Below are positions 42,289 to 53,336 of a stretch of 64,000 nucleotides of DNA, piece after piece. This DNA comes from Rostrohypoxylon terebratum (Eukaryota; Ascomycota; Sordariomycetes; Xylariales; Hypoxylaceae), in the NCBI GenBank assembly GCA_022497145.1, contig MU385926.1, positions 62,001 through 126,000 on the forward strand. The letters run 5' to 3'. Each line of letters opens with the position of its first letter. Within the stretch, counting starts at the first letter, position 1. The translations under genes and the position numbers were made by a program. A model generated the notes under the pieces. The model did no database searches and had not been told where the DNA came from. It saw nothing but the letters and a program-made list of their open reading frames with translations.

Positions 42289-44282
42289 TCACCCAACCCA
42301 TCTCTCCATCATGTCCCTTACCACTGATATGCAGTTTGTCGTGTTAATTTCCGTCTTTGATATTTGCCGTCTTACCGAGTCAAACGATCTCTGGCCAACG
42401 ACTTCGTCTTCCGAAAACCACGCGCCGTGAAGGCCATAAGGCACTCGTTGAGGTAGTTTGACTCTTGCCACGATATCTCTCATATTTTGCGCATCGATGA
42501 TCCAAAGCTCGCTGACCGCGTCATCGTCGCACTCACCATCGCCGTCTAGCTGAGACTCGTCAAATACATAGGTAAGTAACCATCCATCATCCTCTGTTTC
42601 TGTTTCTGTTTCTGTTTCTGTTTGAGCCCGTGCCCGTGGCACAAACCGCGGTTCCTGGGCGAACCAGCCCTCAGGCATCTTGAACAGCTTTATCGGGTCG
42701 TAAACGTCCGTGCTCCGCATGACCTCGTCAAGATGTCGGATATCGACGCAACCCTTGATCTGTTGGGGAGGACAGGCAACTCCTCGAGCAATGAGCGTCG
42801 CAGCGTCGATCTTTGCGAGGTAATTGATCTTAGCTGCTTTTCCGAGTGCCGCGGAGAATGTCGTTCCTGTACTACAGCCATATATATACTTGGCTGGCCT
42901 CATCATTCGAGAGGGCGCCGTAGAGGGAAACTCAAACGGAATGGCGGACAGAGCCCATTGATTCCTAATCATCGGCCCCTCATCTAAACCCTCTCTCACT
43001 AGCGGAAAGCTATAGTAGTAAAGCCGGCATTGTTCCTCCTCGACATATTCTGGCGGTGTCGGTTTAGGTTTAGGGGGTACGAGCGCACCGGCGCTGTACA
43101 CCATCGATGCCGAGGTGAGGCGACAAGCGAGAAGGTGGACGCATGTCTCAGCTGCTGGCTTCATCAGCACGGTCTCCCAGCAATTCGCCGCGTGGAAGAT
43201 GATGCACGGGTTCGTCTCGAACCACTGGATCTTCTCTGGCTCGTATCGAGGAAAAACACCGTAGCGCGATCGTTGAGTCGGGTCATACGAAACAACAGGT
43301 TTGCCCTTCAAGCTATTCATGGGATCCAAGGACAAGGGAAGATCCATTACTACGGTATGGCGAACTGAGACGCCGAAGTCGTGCATCATCTTCGGCGAGC
43401 TCACGCCCGGGATCGGAATATCAAACACTGGGCCAGCACCTTTCTCTCCCATATCTTTGACTGGTGACCGAGTCGATGGGACTATCGAGTAGTACACAAA
43501 CGGTTTGACGAAAACAGCGTGGAAAGCAATAAGCTCTTTCGTGATGGGGTCAACACGTGGGTGACCCGTCGTCCACTCTTTCATAAATCTCAACCTACCG
43601 GATCCCCCGAAGCCCGCTTTATTGTTCAGACCTCTCCCGTTCTCATTTTCCGCACTTCGGCCGTTATACCAGCCCACAGTCTCCAACCCGGGAAGCTGGA
43701 ACCTGATCGGCGGGCCGCTTTCGCACGTCGCCAACGCTCGACCGTCATGATACAACACGCCAGTGTTAGCGACACTGATTCTCTTGACGGCTTTTCTAGA
43801 ACCCGGACAATTCGATAGAAACACGAGGACTAGTGTCCTCAAAACCGCCACGATCATATTTGCTAACGAAGCACCGACCAGCGTCGCAATGCTCGGCAGC
43901 AGGGGCCGTCTCAAGTTATCGTTATCCTTCGCATTCAAATACACGTCGGTCAGCACATACTGATTGACAAACTCCGGCTCGATACACTCGCCCTTATCGT
44001 CGCGTCGGAAGAGAACACCGGCAAGCATGCCGTCGCCGTCAAACCAATGCGCATCTCTTCCTAAGTCATTGTTCGTGATTGGATTCCCGCCATTGCGGAC
44101 GTATTGGCCTCCAGCAAGATCTCCGGGGATATGTCCTACGTAAGTGCATGGTGTAAGTTGCCAAGTCTTCTTGACAGGAGCGAAGTTTCCAGAGAGGTAT
44201 CTGTTTTTAGCAATGAGCAATAGAGGTCTTGAAAACTTTCCTAGAACACTTACGGATGGGGGCCTCGAATTTGCTCTTCCAT
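42289..44282 (-). CDS. carT: Carotenoid cleavage oxygenase, torulene dioxygenase (CarT) type
   Basis: Two exons (44282-44254, 44200-42289) join to 646 residues. The enzyme is a non-haem Fe(II) dioxygenase. CarT/CAO-2 members cleave torulene to beta-apo-4'-carotenal on the way to neurosporaxanthin. All four iron histidines are present at about residues 223 (WTTGHPRVDP), 283 (MMHDFG), 346 (IIFHAANCWE) and 601 (PYGLHGAWF). The block GGQYVRNGGNP, DAHWFDGDGML, ISVANTGVLYHDGRALATCESGPP and WALSAIPFEFPS follow the CarT pattern. The start matters: an unspliced frame from 44298 reads through the 53-nt intron and gives a wrong N-terminus, whereas the ATG at 44282 yields MEEQIRGPHPYLSGNFAPV, matching the HPYL-x-GNFAPI start of known CarT. 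A TETETETETE tract near residue 545 is coded by a hexanucleotide repeat. Divergent from the opsin gene. Confidence 0.92.
42593..42624. repeat. (TTTCTG)n microsatellite inside carT
   Basis: Five copies of a hexanucleotide within the coding sequence; on the coding strand it gives an alternating Thr-Glu run. It lies in a surface-loop position before the EDDGWLLTYVFDESQL segment, so length variation could be tolerated. Confidence 0.85.
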
Positions 44283-45275
44283 GTTTTTGCCAATTCATAT
44301 GTAGACAATCGGTTTAGAGGAAGGATGGTCGCTCAGATGCATGCCATCTTGGTGCTAATACTGCTTATTTCTCTACCGCGAACTCCATCAGATAGGTCAT
44401 GATAGCTGACCACGAGTTCCTAACAAACGCATATGATAGTTTTTTATTGAATTGCCTACTGTCTCACGGATACCGGAAGGGAAATTTGTAAAATGTGTAG
44501 AGCGTAGAAAACGAAGGGACTTTTGGCCAATCACAAAAAAGTAGTAAGCTCGTTCCCGGTCGAATACGCATAGGTGTTTACCTAGATCCTAGGTCCTAGG
44601 TCCTACCCACAGCCCACGTAGGTGGTGGTAATTACATGGAGGCAAATCAATGATATCATTATTGGTGAACTACATAGGACCTAGGTCCTAGGTATGTGAC
44701 CGGCTAGCTCAGGAAGAGATAGAGGAATAGAAGGTACCGGAGCAGCCGTCAAAACTCAAATCAATGTCATGATGGAAATGTTTGCTCAACAATGCAAAAA
44801 GTGCCACGTTTAGATCCGCCTTAGCACGTGCGACGATAACACGCAGGCATAGTTTACATCTGCATCCAGGGTATCCCCTGAGCTAGAGGCTAGATGCGGC
44901 TTACGGATTCAGAATTTGTGAAGCTATTTCATCAGGCGGCTGACATTTCATCCCTCGCTAACAAAGACAATGTCGCATCTATGACATTCTCGAGTCTGCG
45001 CGAAAATCTAGTAGATGGTTATACCGACTTTAGCGTGGCTTTATGCAGCATACAAGATGGTGAAGTCATCATGTACAAACCCGCATTGGGAAGTGTTCTC
45101 GGTGACTCGACGACTCTTTCTATAGATAAAAGGGATATAGTCCCAGCCGCTCACATATCACCTACCACGGGTTTTTTCAAACTGCGTATCTTATCTTGGT
45201 ATCTCTCGAAGACTAATTCAGCGAACAGCAGTATCACGCCCAAGAACTTTTTTTAAAAAAAAGGAAAGAAAAAAG
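44283..45275. promoter_or_regulatory. Shared divergent promoter of carT and opsin
   Basis: The 993-base space between the two start codons is bounded by divergent genes of one pigment theme. It contains two CCTAGGT arrays (44581-44605 and 44671-44693) about 65 bases apart. A 120-codon open frame (44894-45256) ends 20 bases before the opsin ATG; it has no recognisable domain and is more likely leader sequence. A run of T then A lies directly upstream of the opsin start (45248-45264). Light-responsive GATA-type sites were not mapped with certainty. Confidence 0.55.
44581..44605. repeat. CCTAGGT array in carT-opsin promoter
   Basis: Overlapping CCTAGATCCTAGGTCCTAGG copies. A matching array in the same promoter lies at 44671-44693. 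Confidence 0.85.
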
Positions 45276-46256
45276 ATGCCGGGACCTGGAAACCAGGCTA
45301 TCAACGTCAACAGCGGTGTTGCCCAACACGGTAATTTGGAAATTACCAATCATGGTTCGGATTGGTATTATACCGTCTGCTCCGTAATGGGTGTGGCGAC
45401 CCTCGTCTTCATGGGGTTATCTTTTCGCAAGGCTCAAGGCGACCGCGTATTTCACTACATCACCGCGGGTATAACCGCCATAGCGTGCGTCGCGTACTTC
45501 GCGATGGGTTCAAATCTCGGGCAGGTTCCTATCCTAGCCGAGTTTATCCGGCCTCGCAGCCGCTTGGTGAGGTCGGCCGGGAGCCGCGAGATCTTTTACG
45601 CTCGGTATATCGACTGGGTGATCACTACCCCCTTACTACTCCTCGACCTCCTTCTCACCGCTGGAGTTCCCACGTCGACGATCTTGGCTACGATCCTCGC
45701 CGACGAGATCATGATCGTCACTGGTCTTATCGGTGCCTTGACACAAACTAGCTATAAGTGGGGATTTTGGACGTTCGGCATGGCCTCGCTCTTCTTCATC
45801 GCTTACGAACTGTTGATCGACGCACGACGCCATGCTTCAAGACTTGGCGGAGATGCGAACAAGACGTTCCTAACGTGCGGCGTGTTTCTCCTATTCATCT
45901 GGTTCTTATACCCCATCGCCTGGGGTCTCTCCGAAGGCGGCAACGTCATCCACCCCGACGGGGAGGCCGTCTTCTACGGCGTCCTCGACATCTTGGCTAA
46001 GCCGGTATTTGGCCTTCTCCTCCTCTGGGGCCATCGTAGAACCACCTCGTCGCAGCTAGGACTTGGAACCCGGGATCGTAGCCAGCGTACCGCCAACGAG
46101 AAATATCACCCTTCAAATGTCCATCGCGACGGTGTACATCCCGAGGGTCCCGGAGAGAATGTTGGCGGACCCAACGCCGGCCACCCCGCCACTTCGAACA
46201 CTGCCGCATCTGGTGTCGCCGCTCCCTCAGCGCGTGCTGCTGCTACTGACGTTTGA
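45276..46256 (+). CDS. carO: Microbial rhodopsin, CarO-type green-light proton pump
   Basis: A single exon of 326 residues with seven hydrophobic segments between about residues 28 and 252. Aligned to bacteriorhodopsin, the retinal Schiff-base lysine is Lys242 (LDILAKPVFG), the proton acceptor is Asp113 (ARYIDWVITTP), Thr117 matches Thr89, and the donor is Asp124 (LLLLDLLL), so the D-T-D signature of an outward proton pump is complete. Arg110 and the release-group pair Glu220 and Glu230 are also in place with the bacteriorhodopsin spacing. This sets it apart from NOP-1-like opsins, which often lack the donor. The hydrophilic C-tail (about 255-326) is Gly/Ala/Pro-rich. Fungal CarO needs retinal made by CarX; here the divergent neighbour is a CarT-type oxygenase instead. 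The protein should sit in the plasma membrane. The C-terminus ends ARAAATDV. Confidence 0.95.
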   Translation: MPGPGNQAINVNSGVAQHGNLEITNHGSDWYYTVCSVMGVATLVFMGLSFRKAQGDRVFHYITAGITAIACVAYFAMGSNLGQVPILAEFIRPRSRLVRSAGSREIFYARYIDWVITTPLLLLDLLLTAGVPTSTILATILADEIMIVTGLIGALTQTSYKWGFWTFGMASLFFIAYELLIDARRHASRLGGDANKTFLTCGVFLLFIWFLYPIAWGLSEGGNVIHPDGEAVFYGVLDILAKPVFGLLLLWGHRRTTSSQLGLGTRDRSQRTANEKYHPSNVHRDGVHPEGPGENVGGPNAGHPATSNTAASGVAAPSARAAATDV

Positions 46257-46612
46257 GGTTTCATTTATATGACAGGTTCTACAACAGATATTTGATTGAG
46301 TTGCTAGCAATGTTGCCACAACCGCTGTAGTGTATAGCTTAAGTAAATAAATTTCAAGCAGTGCATAGGCACCGCGAGTCAACCTTGGTCATACCCAACT
46401 ATAAATATTTAAAATTTGGTGTATGGTTCTTTTTGTAATAATTTCGGAAGCGGTAAAACATGAATACGTAAAGATAACTTCATAGTCTAAGCAGTGAAGT
46501 TATGTCATATCCAATCCGTTCAGTACTTGATCAAAGTCATCAGTTACCCCTATACTGTCGTGGCCATGAAAGCCAAAGACGTTACGTGTGCAAGACCAAT
46601 CACCTGGAGAAA
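46257..46612. other. Convergent intergenic region
   Basis: Short A/T-rich 3' regions of the opsin and the purine-nucleoside-permease-like gene. Confidence 0.5.
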
Positions 46613-48064
46613 CTATTTCCATCCGCCGGCGGTCCTCCCATTTCTTGCCGCCAACCTCCTTCTTGTCAAACCCACCTCCGTACCTGAGGAACGCGAGAAC
46701 CCCGCACCACCGAACACATTTCCCGAACCAAAATCAGGTTCGCCACCCAAAGTTCCAAAGATGTCGCCGACGTAGTTAGAAGGCTTGATCCCCTCGTTGT
46801 ACGTGGCGTTCCACGCGTCCAAGATGCCTTTCGCGATCTCGACTCCGGCTAAGTACAGGTTCTGGATCGCAATATTGAAGCCATTCTGGTCAGCCAGCCG
46901 AAGGTGTTGGAAGGGGGTAGTTCCAGGTGGCGGGCGATCAAAGTCGGAACCTTCATCGCGCCGTACGATTAGTGTCACAAGTTTACAGATTACACGGCGA
47001 TCAAATACGTACCAGTTCTCATCAAGATAGCTCTCGAGTAATCGACCTTGCCCCAGACGGCAGCTCGCATGATCGCGTGGAGGACGGAGCCATCTTCTTG
47101 CGCACTCGCGCAGTACGTCATAGAGGTCTGGTTCGTCCAGAGCTGAGTCGTATTTTCGAAGGCCTCGCCCAGCTTCGCACCGGTGAAGTAGACGTCACTC
47201 GTCGCCACATCGCACTTTATAACACTCGGGGCCTCCGCGCCGGCGGCGTAATGCCCGTCCTCGGTGCTGTACTTTGATCTGTACTCGGCAGCTCCCGCCG
47301 AGTCGGCGAGCGTCGCGCCCTGGGCGAAAGTGACCGCGGCATCCCTTAGGTCTTCGTTGAGCTCCTGCACCTCCGTGCCGTAGATGTTGGCCGGGTACTC
47401 GCCGGGCCCGTAGGTGCCGTATGAGAAATACCCGGTCGAGAAATTGTCGGGCATCTCGCGCGCGTCGATCTCGTATTGCAACGCTACCTGCACGGAGAAC
47501 CTGGAGAGTGCGACGCTCCCGAGCGTGCCAAGCTTCGGGTTGATACCGGCGATGCCCGCCAGTAAAAAGTACGACTTGGTCAAGTCGAAGCGGTCCGAGA
47601 GAACAAACGCCATCATGGATGTGGCGGCGTTGATCTCAGCCTCTCCCATCGTGAGCTGGCATATCTCGCCGCTTTCGATGCAGTGGGCGTCCGGAAATAA
47701 CGGAGAGAGACCCGGCACGGTGATGTTATTCGCGAGAATGTTACCCAGGGATCCATTCTTCATATTATCGTACCAAACCTTCGCCTCTGGGGAGAACTTG
47801 AATCACGGTTATTAATAAAAATGTTCGGACTTCCCAATTCGCTTACTCAGGGATGGATTTCAGTTGGGCGGCGGGAGGGCGTGGCGCAAAACTTACCATA
47901 CTAACAATTACGACCTTCGGAGACAATATTTCGTCCCTGTGCTTAAGCCTCGGCGCCTCATCGTGATCGACGCCACTCCGTTTTCCCATAGCATGGTTCG
48001 TTGCCGCTGCCGTGGCTGACCGAACGGCCAGCAACAAGATCGGAACTACCCCAGAGAGCAACAT
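46613..48064 (-). CDS. Purine nucleoside permease (NUP1)-like secreted protein
   Basis: Three exons (48064-47897, 47796-47013, 46950-46613) join to 429 residues. The N-terminus is a signal peptide (MLLSGVVPILLLAVRSATAA). The family core follows: LSPKVVIVSM-FSPEAKVWYDN across the first intron, then TVPGLSPLFPDAHC, LTMGEAEINAATSMMAFVLS, DRFDLTKSYFLLAGIAGINP, GTLGSVALSRFSVQVALQYE and, across the second intron, RAILMRTGSDFDRPPPG. These are hallmarks of NUP proteins (Candida NUP1 and relatives), described as nucleoside permeases but with a fold related to nucleoside phosphorylases and no transmembrane helices beyond the leader. Recent views treat them as secreted nucleoside-hydrolysing or -binding enzymes; I flag this as uncertain. 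The frame is open to 48130, but Met at 48064 gives the better leader. The C-tail has an RRRLAARNGR basic patch. Confidence 0.9.
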
Positions 48065-49997
48065 GGTGCTACAACTTGTCAAGAAGTACACGATATATAC
48101 GAAGTAGGGAGGTGGTATAGAAAACAGCAAGATATCCGTCCGTGAATAATATCCCGGCGGCCCGGGAACTTATAAGATTATATAGGAGCCGAGCTCTCGA
48201 GGTGAGAGTCTATCACAGCACCCTTTCGAGATGAAGACCACGCTACCTGCTTTTTTTGTGTGGGGATGGTCCTCGTCTGGGCGGTGACGAGGTGGCTTTC
48301 CGCGCATGTTAAGTAGGTACCTCTTATTTCCTAGATAGGTCGGAAACTCTCGAGATTGACATAGCATATCATCGTGCTTCCGATACACTTGTGCAGTCCT
48401 CCCGATCACTATGCACTATTGGTTTGTGGCGTGTGTATACATAGTATGTCTTTAGATTTAAGTGCACCTAGCCTACCCGAGTTATCTATTAGAGATCGGT
48501 GATCATCGTGGACGTGGTGGTTAGAAACAATTTGTGCGAGTTAACAAAGCGACTTCATATTTTTCTGTAACCTTCCACGGAAATGCCGGTCGTCCCGTAT
48601 CCTCGAGTCGTCGTAAGTAGATAACGCCCTTATCTGTCATACCAGGGGTTCGCGCCACAGTTCATCTTATGATCTCAAACGGATTTTGACATAGTGACAA
48701 ATGCGAAAGAAGCAAAAGACAAGATAAGATTGACATAAGACCTCGGACGCTACACCTATTACAGATATAGCAGCTGTAGAGTTTCTAACCTATCAAGTGC
48801 CTTAAGGCTTAGGTAATATAGGTACCTACCTAGGTCCTACTTACTTTACCACCGCTATGTGCTAGGTGGTATATGTCCATCTTCGGATTACTCTACATAG
48901 TAGAGGTGTGACTGTTACCCCCATTCTCAGATCCGTCGGCCATCGGATGTGTACATGATCCCGCCTCCTTGCATCGACTTTCTGGCCGGTTTCCAAGACC
49001 TGGTACATCAGATACGCGAGATTCGGTTGGCGTATGTCGGGTAATGACCCAGGCAGCCAGGTTAGAAAAGCTAGAACCCGGGGGCTGAGACAGGACACCG
49101 TCCGTTAATAATTGATTATTCCAAAACTCCATAAGACATGGCGTTTTCATCTCCACTTATGAATTTGTTCTTGGTCTTGGTCTCAGAGCCTATGTATCAG
49201 ACACCGCGAGGTCATTGTAGAGTAGAAGAGTGTCTCGAAATTTGTGTGGGCTTCACGATCGCCGTTTTTTTTTGGCGAGTCTTACCATGAGCTTTTCACA
49301 CTGGTGTCATCGTTGTCTCGCGATGAAGGCAATCGAACATTTCATGCCAAAATTGCCTATTCTTTTTGGAAGTTTCACAGAGGTCAGTAAATGTCAAGGC
49401 TGTCATTACTTTCGCCACCCCTTCTCTCGTGTGACAGACAAGACTAATTCAGGCACCAAGAACGCTAGGTATTTTCGATAGTACATATGAGGCTCAAAAT
49501 ATTCCGGCGTTAAGTTCATCTCCAGGGCTAGTACGTAGTGTGAGATCTAACGTCGCTTGTATGTACGCCGAGAATACAGCAGTATAAGTGACATTGCTAT
49601 TCGAGGATGCTAGATGATTGGCGGCAGGCAGCTTGACTAGATGAGGCAAGGCGCTGAGGAAAAGTCCTGGATATATACGTGCTAAAATGTGCGAGGAATC
49701 CTTTTAAAGCTGCGAATGCAAGGGCTTGAGCTTCGCATTGGTCAAGTCAATCGGTTGCAACCTGCGGGGTCCTTCGCCATCATGAGATTACCAAGTTCCA
49801 AGAACATAAGTTGGTCTAGACTCTAGGCTTCCATTCATGGATATACGGCCAGTGCACAGCCCAGGCCATTTGTAATAACATAATATCCTCGACATATAAT
49901 GCGCCTCTAAAGACCAGATCTTTGTTCCTCGCCAACTAAGGACTTGGTACGATATATGTATGTATAGTATACTAGGTATTCATAGGCATCTTCTACA
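48065..49997. other. Long intergenic region, divergent promoters
   Basis: This holds the promoters of the NUP-like gene and the alpha/beta hydrolase. A CCTAGG motif lies near 48822-48838. Short open frames at 48862-49481 have no domain or splice support. Confidence 0.5.
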
Positions 49998-51032
49998 ATG
50001 GAATCCCCCGCAGCGAGTGAAAACTTCACCTTACCCGACGGGCGAAATATTTCCTATGCTATTTATGGAGACCGCGACTCTTCCAGGACGATATTCTACC
50101 ATCATGGATATCCGTCGAGCCATTCCGAGGCCGTCTTCTGCGACGAGCCTGCGCGACAGCGAGGAATTCGCGTAATAAGCGTAAGCCGACCTGGATTCGC
50201 TTCCTCTACGTACCAACCCAATCGCCGGCTCCTCGACTGGCCTGTTGACCTTCTCGCACTTGCGGATCATCTGAAGGTGGACCGGTTCGCCGTCTTCGGC
50301 ATCTCGGGAGGAGGTCCTTACGCGTTAGCCTGCTGGCACAAGTTGCCAAGATCGCGATGCGTTGGCCTAGGCATTATGAGCGGCCTATACCCGACAAGTC
50401 TAGGCACTTCGGGAATGCTCTTCTTGAGTAGGGCGATATTCTGGACCGCTCAGTGGTCGCCGTGGCTCGTGGGTCAGCTTTTAGATTTCGGAATAGGACC
50501 CAACGCGAGGACCCTAGAAGAGCTAGAGAAAAGGCTAGGTGACGGCATGAAATCGCGGGCTAAGTCCGATCGCGATGGTGAGCAGACCCGTCGTATGTGA
50601 CGATGTCAAAGGAAGCTTGCACCTAATATAGAACAGCTTGGGACAACGGTCCTCCCAGTCTTCGCCGAGGCTTGACCAGCGGTTTGAAAGCAGCATTCGA
50701 CAACGGCGCGGACGGTGCTGGCGTAAGACTACTCGATCCCTTCACTAGATCTGTGCGATGACTAACCTTTTTTTCTAATATTACAGTGGGAAGGCCGCAT
50801 TTATGGCTCCGATTGGGGTTTTAGCCTCGAAGAAGTAAAGGTAGAGCCTGGGAGATTTGTCTTGTGGCACGGTACCGACGATGCGAACTGCCCTGTCGCC
50901 ACGACCGAGAAGGCCGCGAAGTTACTTCGCAATGCGGAGCTACGAATTTCTAAAGATCAAGCTCACTTGCTGTTCGCGTCAAAGGTAGATGAGGTGATGG
51001 AAACGTTGGGTAAGATGATCGATACAGTCTAA
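49998..51032 (+). CDS. Alpha/beta-hydrolase fold protein
   Basis: Three exons (49998-50577, 50637-50722, 50787-51032) join to 303 residues. The oxyanion-side HG lies in IFYHHGYPSSHSEA (about 35-37). The nucleophile elbow GISGGGP puts Ser103 in the GxSxG motif. The third exon carries WHGTDDANCPV, whose Asp is the likely acid, and KDQAHLLFASKVDE, whose His is the likely general base, so the triad is complete only after splicing; without splicing the frame ends at 50600. The N-terminal LPDGRNISYAIYGD is typical of a family of fungal cytosolic hydrolases related to haloperoxidases and epoxide hydrolases. Substrate is unknown. There is no signal peptide. Introns 50578-50636 and 50723-50786 have GTGAGC/ACAG and GTAAGA/ACAG ends and fit in phase. 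Confidence 0.88.
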
Positions 51033-51430
51033 ATTACGGTCTAAATTTGCCAATGTACATTGTACAATGTAGGTATTCAATGTTAAGACGCATAGTGTGG
51101 AAATCTTGACATCATACCGCACCAATACTAGATTGAATCGAGACTGATGGCTGTCTTGCTGTCTGCATGAGAAAGTTCCATCGGTCTTCGTATTGCAGAG
51201 CGCGCTACTGGACAATAAGTACCTGTCTATGTAGATCTAACGGCGACTACCGGAATTTCTTGCGTTGCTTACGACATGGGCGTCGAGCATGAGACAAGGG
51301 CCCGCCGATTATCGCAGTCTTTTTACAGCTCACTTTCTCTAACTCTCTAACGGTAATCGGGCTCATTTCGTTGAAGGGCGCCTTTGCTAAGAAGCTCCTC
51401 GCTCCCGTCTCCATTTTACTAATCTTCAAG
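51033..51430. other. Tandem intergenic region
   Basis: This holds the 3' end of the hydrolase and the promoter of the downstream SDR. Nothing else is visible. Confidence 0.5.
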
Positions 51431-52533
51431 ATGACGGAATGGTCGCTACAAGGAGAGCTTGCTACGCTTTCTTATCCGCCCGTGCCTCCAAATTTCGGTG
51501 CGGATTATTGCAAGACAATTCGTTATGATACGTATGACTATATCGACCCGGTGACCAAGTCTGACTGCGAGGGAAAGGCCGTCTTGATAACGGGGGCAAG
51601 TAAGGGAATCGGTAAGGGGGTTGCCGTGTCCTACGCGAGAGCCGGGGCGTCCCGCATCGCTATCACCTCCCGCTGCGATGCCACCGACGCCGTAACAGAT
51701 ATCGAAAAAGCCGCCATAGACGCTGGCCGAAAACGACCGGTAGTCACGCTGCTACGGTTGGACGTCTCCGACTCGGCCAGCGTGAAGGATGCCGCGCGCG
51801 TATTGGAACAGAGTTGGGGTCGTCTAGACATCCTGATCGGCAACGCAGGCTTCCTAGCAAAGTACGAGGAGATCCTAGACGGAGACGAAGACGAGTGGTG
51901 GGACAGCTTCGAAGTAAACGTTCGCGGAAGCTATCTCGTGGCCAAGTCATTTTTGCCACTAATGCTGAGAGGCGGCGACAAAACTATCATCAACATGTCG
52001 TCGACCGGAGTCTCGCACTTTCACTCCGGCGGAAGCAGCTATCAAATCAGCAAGTTTGCTCTATTAAGACTGACGGAATATCTGATGGCGGAGTACGCCC
52101 ACCAGGTAGGTCTAATCTGATATCACTATCTTGCCAAGATTCTTTCTCTAACGCCGCTCTAGGGTCTCTTGGCTTATTCAGTACATCCAGGAGGGTATGC
52201 AAATATTTCTTCTTCTTAGACGATGTCGTAAGTTTTGCTGATGGCTTGCGGACAGGGTGGCGACAGATTTAGCCCGGCGACTCCCGGAAAAGACGCAAGG
52301 TTTGTCGTCTCTAAAGGACTTTTGGCAGTTTTAAGTGCTAATCTCGCCGTGCCGTAGCGTGGCTCAAGTGTACGACGGCCCTTGGCGGAGATACAATCGC
52401 GTTTCTGACCAGCCAAAGACAGACGTGGCTGGCTGGAAGGTATATCAGCGTTATGTGGGATATGGCTGAATTTTTTTCAAAGAAAGATGAGATTATCGAA
52501 AACGATGCACTGAAGATGAAGATGACTTTTTAA
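51431..52533 (+). CDS. Short-chain dehydrogenase/reductase of unknown substrate
   Basis: Four exons (51431-52105, 52164-52195, 52256-52299, 52358-52533) join to 308 residues. The cofactor motif TGASKGIG is at residues 54-61, NAG at 138-140, and the catalytic Ser191, Tyr204 and Lys208 lie in NMSSTGV and SYQISK. The two short middle exons encode GLLAYSVHPGGV and ATDLARRLPEKTQ, the expected loop after the catalytic site, and the last exon gives AWLKCTTALGGDTIAFL, GRYISVMWDM and a charged tail. The pattern WLAGRYISVMWDM is common among fungal SDRs of secondary or xenobiotic metabolism. The 50-residue N-terminal extension before the Rossmann core is also usual in this group. The ATG at 51431 is the first in frame after an upstream TTG. 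The stop codon is 198 nt from the convergent TMEM205-like gene. Confidence 0.88.
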
Positions 52534-52730
52534 ATCAGGTATAAACTATTATATCGGCGCGGAGTAAGTATTTGAAAAGAAAAAAAAAACACTCCATCTA
52601 CACCAACTAGTCGCTGATGAGTCTGAACCGTGGAGCCTGTAAAGTTTCAACATGTTGAGCCAATCACCTCAACACTCCCGCAATAGCAGTATACTAGGTG
52701 TGCCTAAACACATAGTCCAAATCCTGCAGA

Positions 52731-53336
52731 TTACAACTGAGCTTCCAGTCGTGAGGCCAGCTTCCAAGCCCACCAGACCATCGCTCCTATCGAGACTAAG
52801 TTGAGATGGATGCTCATCGCGTGATTGCGTGAGAAGGATTTTGTCAGTGCCTTCTTGTCATCGCTTGGTTCGATCGGACCATCTGATTTTCCCCCATCTC
52901 TTGTTTCTATGTTTTAATTAGTAAACCCACCCGATGCCGAAATTAAAACAATGGACTACATACCTTGATGAATCTGTTCAATCATCATTTGGCGCGTACG
53001 CGGCCCATAGACTACCATGTTCAAAAGCGCCGGAATACCTGCTACGAGGAACGGGATCCAGTTTGACTTGCTCTCTACCAAAGTCAATGGGCCGCGAGGA
53101 GGGATGGTCGCTGCCGTCAACAGGAGGAGTAAGACCTGACAGCGGAAGTGTGTTGGAAAGATACGCTTCAGGAGCGTCGTGAATGCTGTTCTTGGTAATG
53201 ATCGATAACACACTTTCAACATGACGAATGATACGTAGAGTTCCGAACCGAACAGTGTAGAAAAGAATAAAATGTGAAGCGGGGCCAAGAAGGTGGCAGA
53301 AGTCCGCGTGAGATTTGCCAAGACCATGGAGGACAT
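52731..53336 (-). CDS. TMEM205-like (DUF4149) membrane protein
   Basis: Two exons (53336-52964, 52906-52731) join to 182 residues. Four hydrophobic segments are visible: PLHILFFSTLFGSELYVSFVM (about 18-40), the LLLLLTAAT region (about 69-80), IPFLVAGIPALLNMVVYGP (about 93-111) and, in the second exon, LNLVSIGAMVWWAWKLA (about 158-174). FG-SELYVSFV and the GPRT segment followed by a conserved His-rich helix correspond to the DUF4149/TMEM205-like family, small proteins of internal membranes of unknown function. The intron of 57 nt has GTATGT and CATAG ends and fits phase 1. The second exon includes SFSRNHAMSIHLNLVSI, the family's usual C-terminal signature. Unspliced, the protein would lack its last membrane segment. 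Confidence 0.85.

Noticed and set aside
44255..44298. Start of the carotenoid oxygenase at 44298
   Set aside because: That frame reads through a 53-nt intron and gives a non-homologous N-terminus; splicing from the ATG at 44282 restores the HPYLSGNFAPV start.
48862..49481. Several 78-87 codon frames on both strands
   Set aside because: They overlap each other, have no homologous look and no codon-quality difference from noise.
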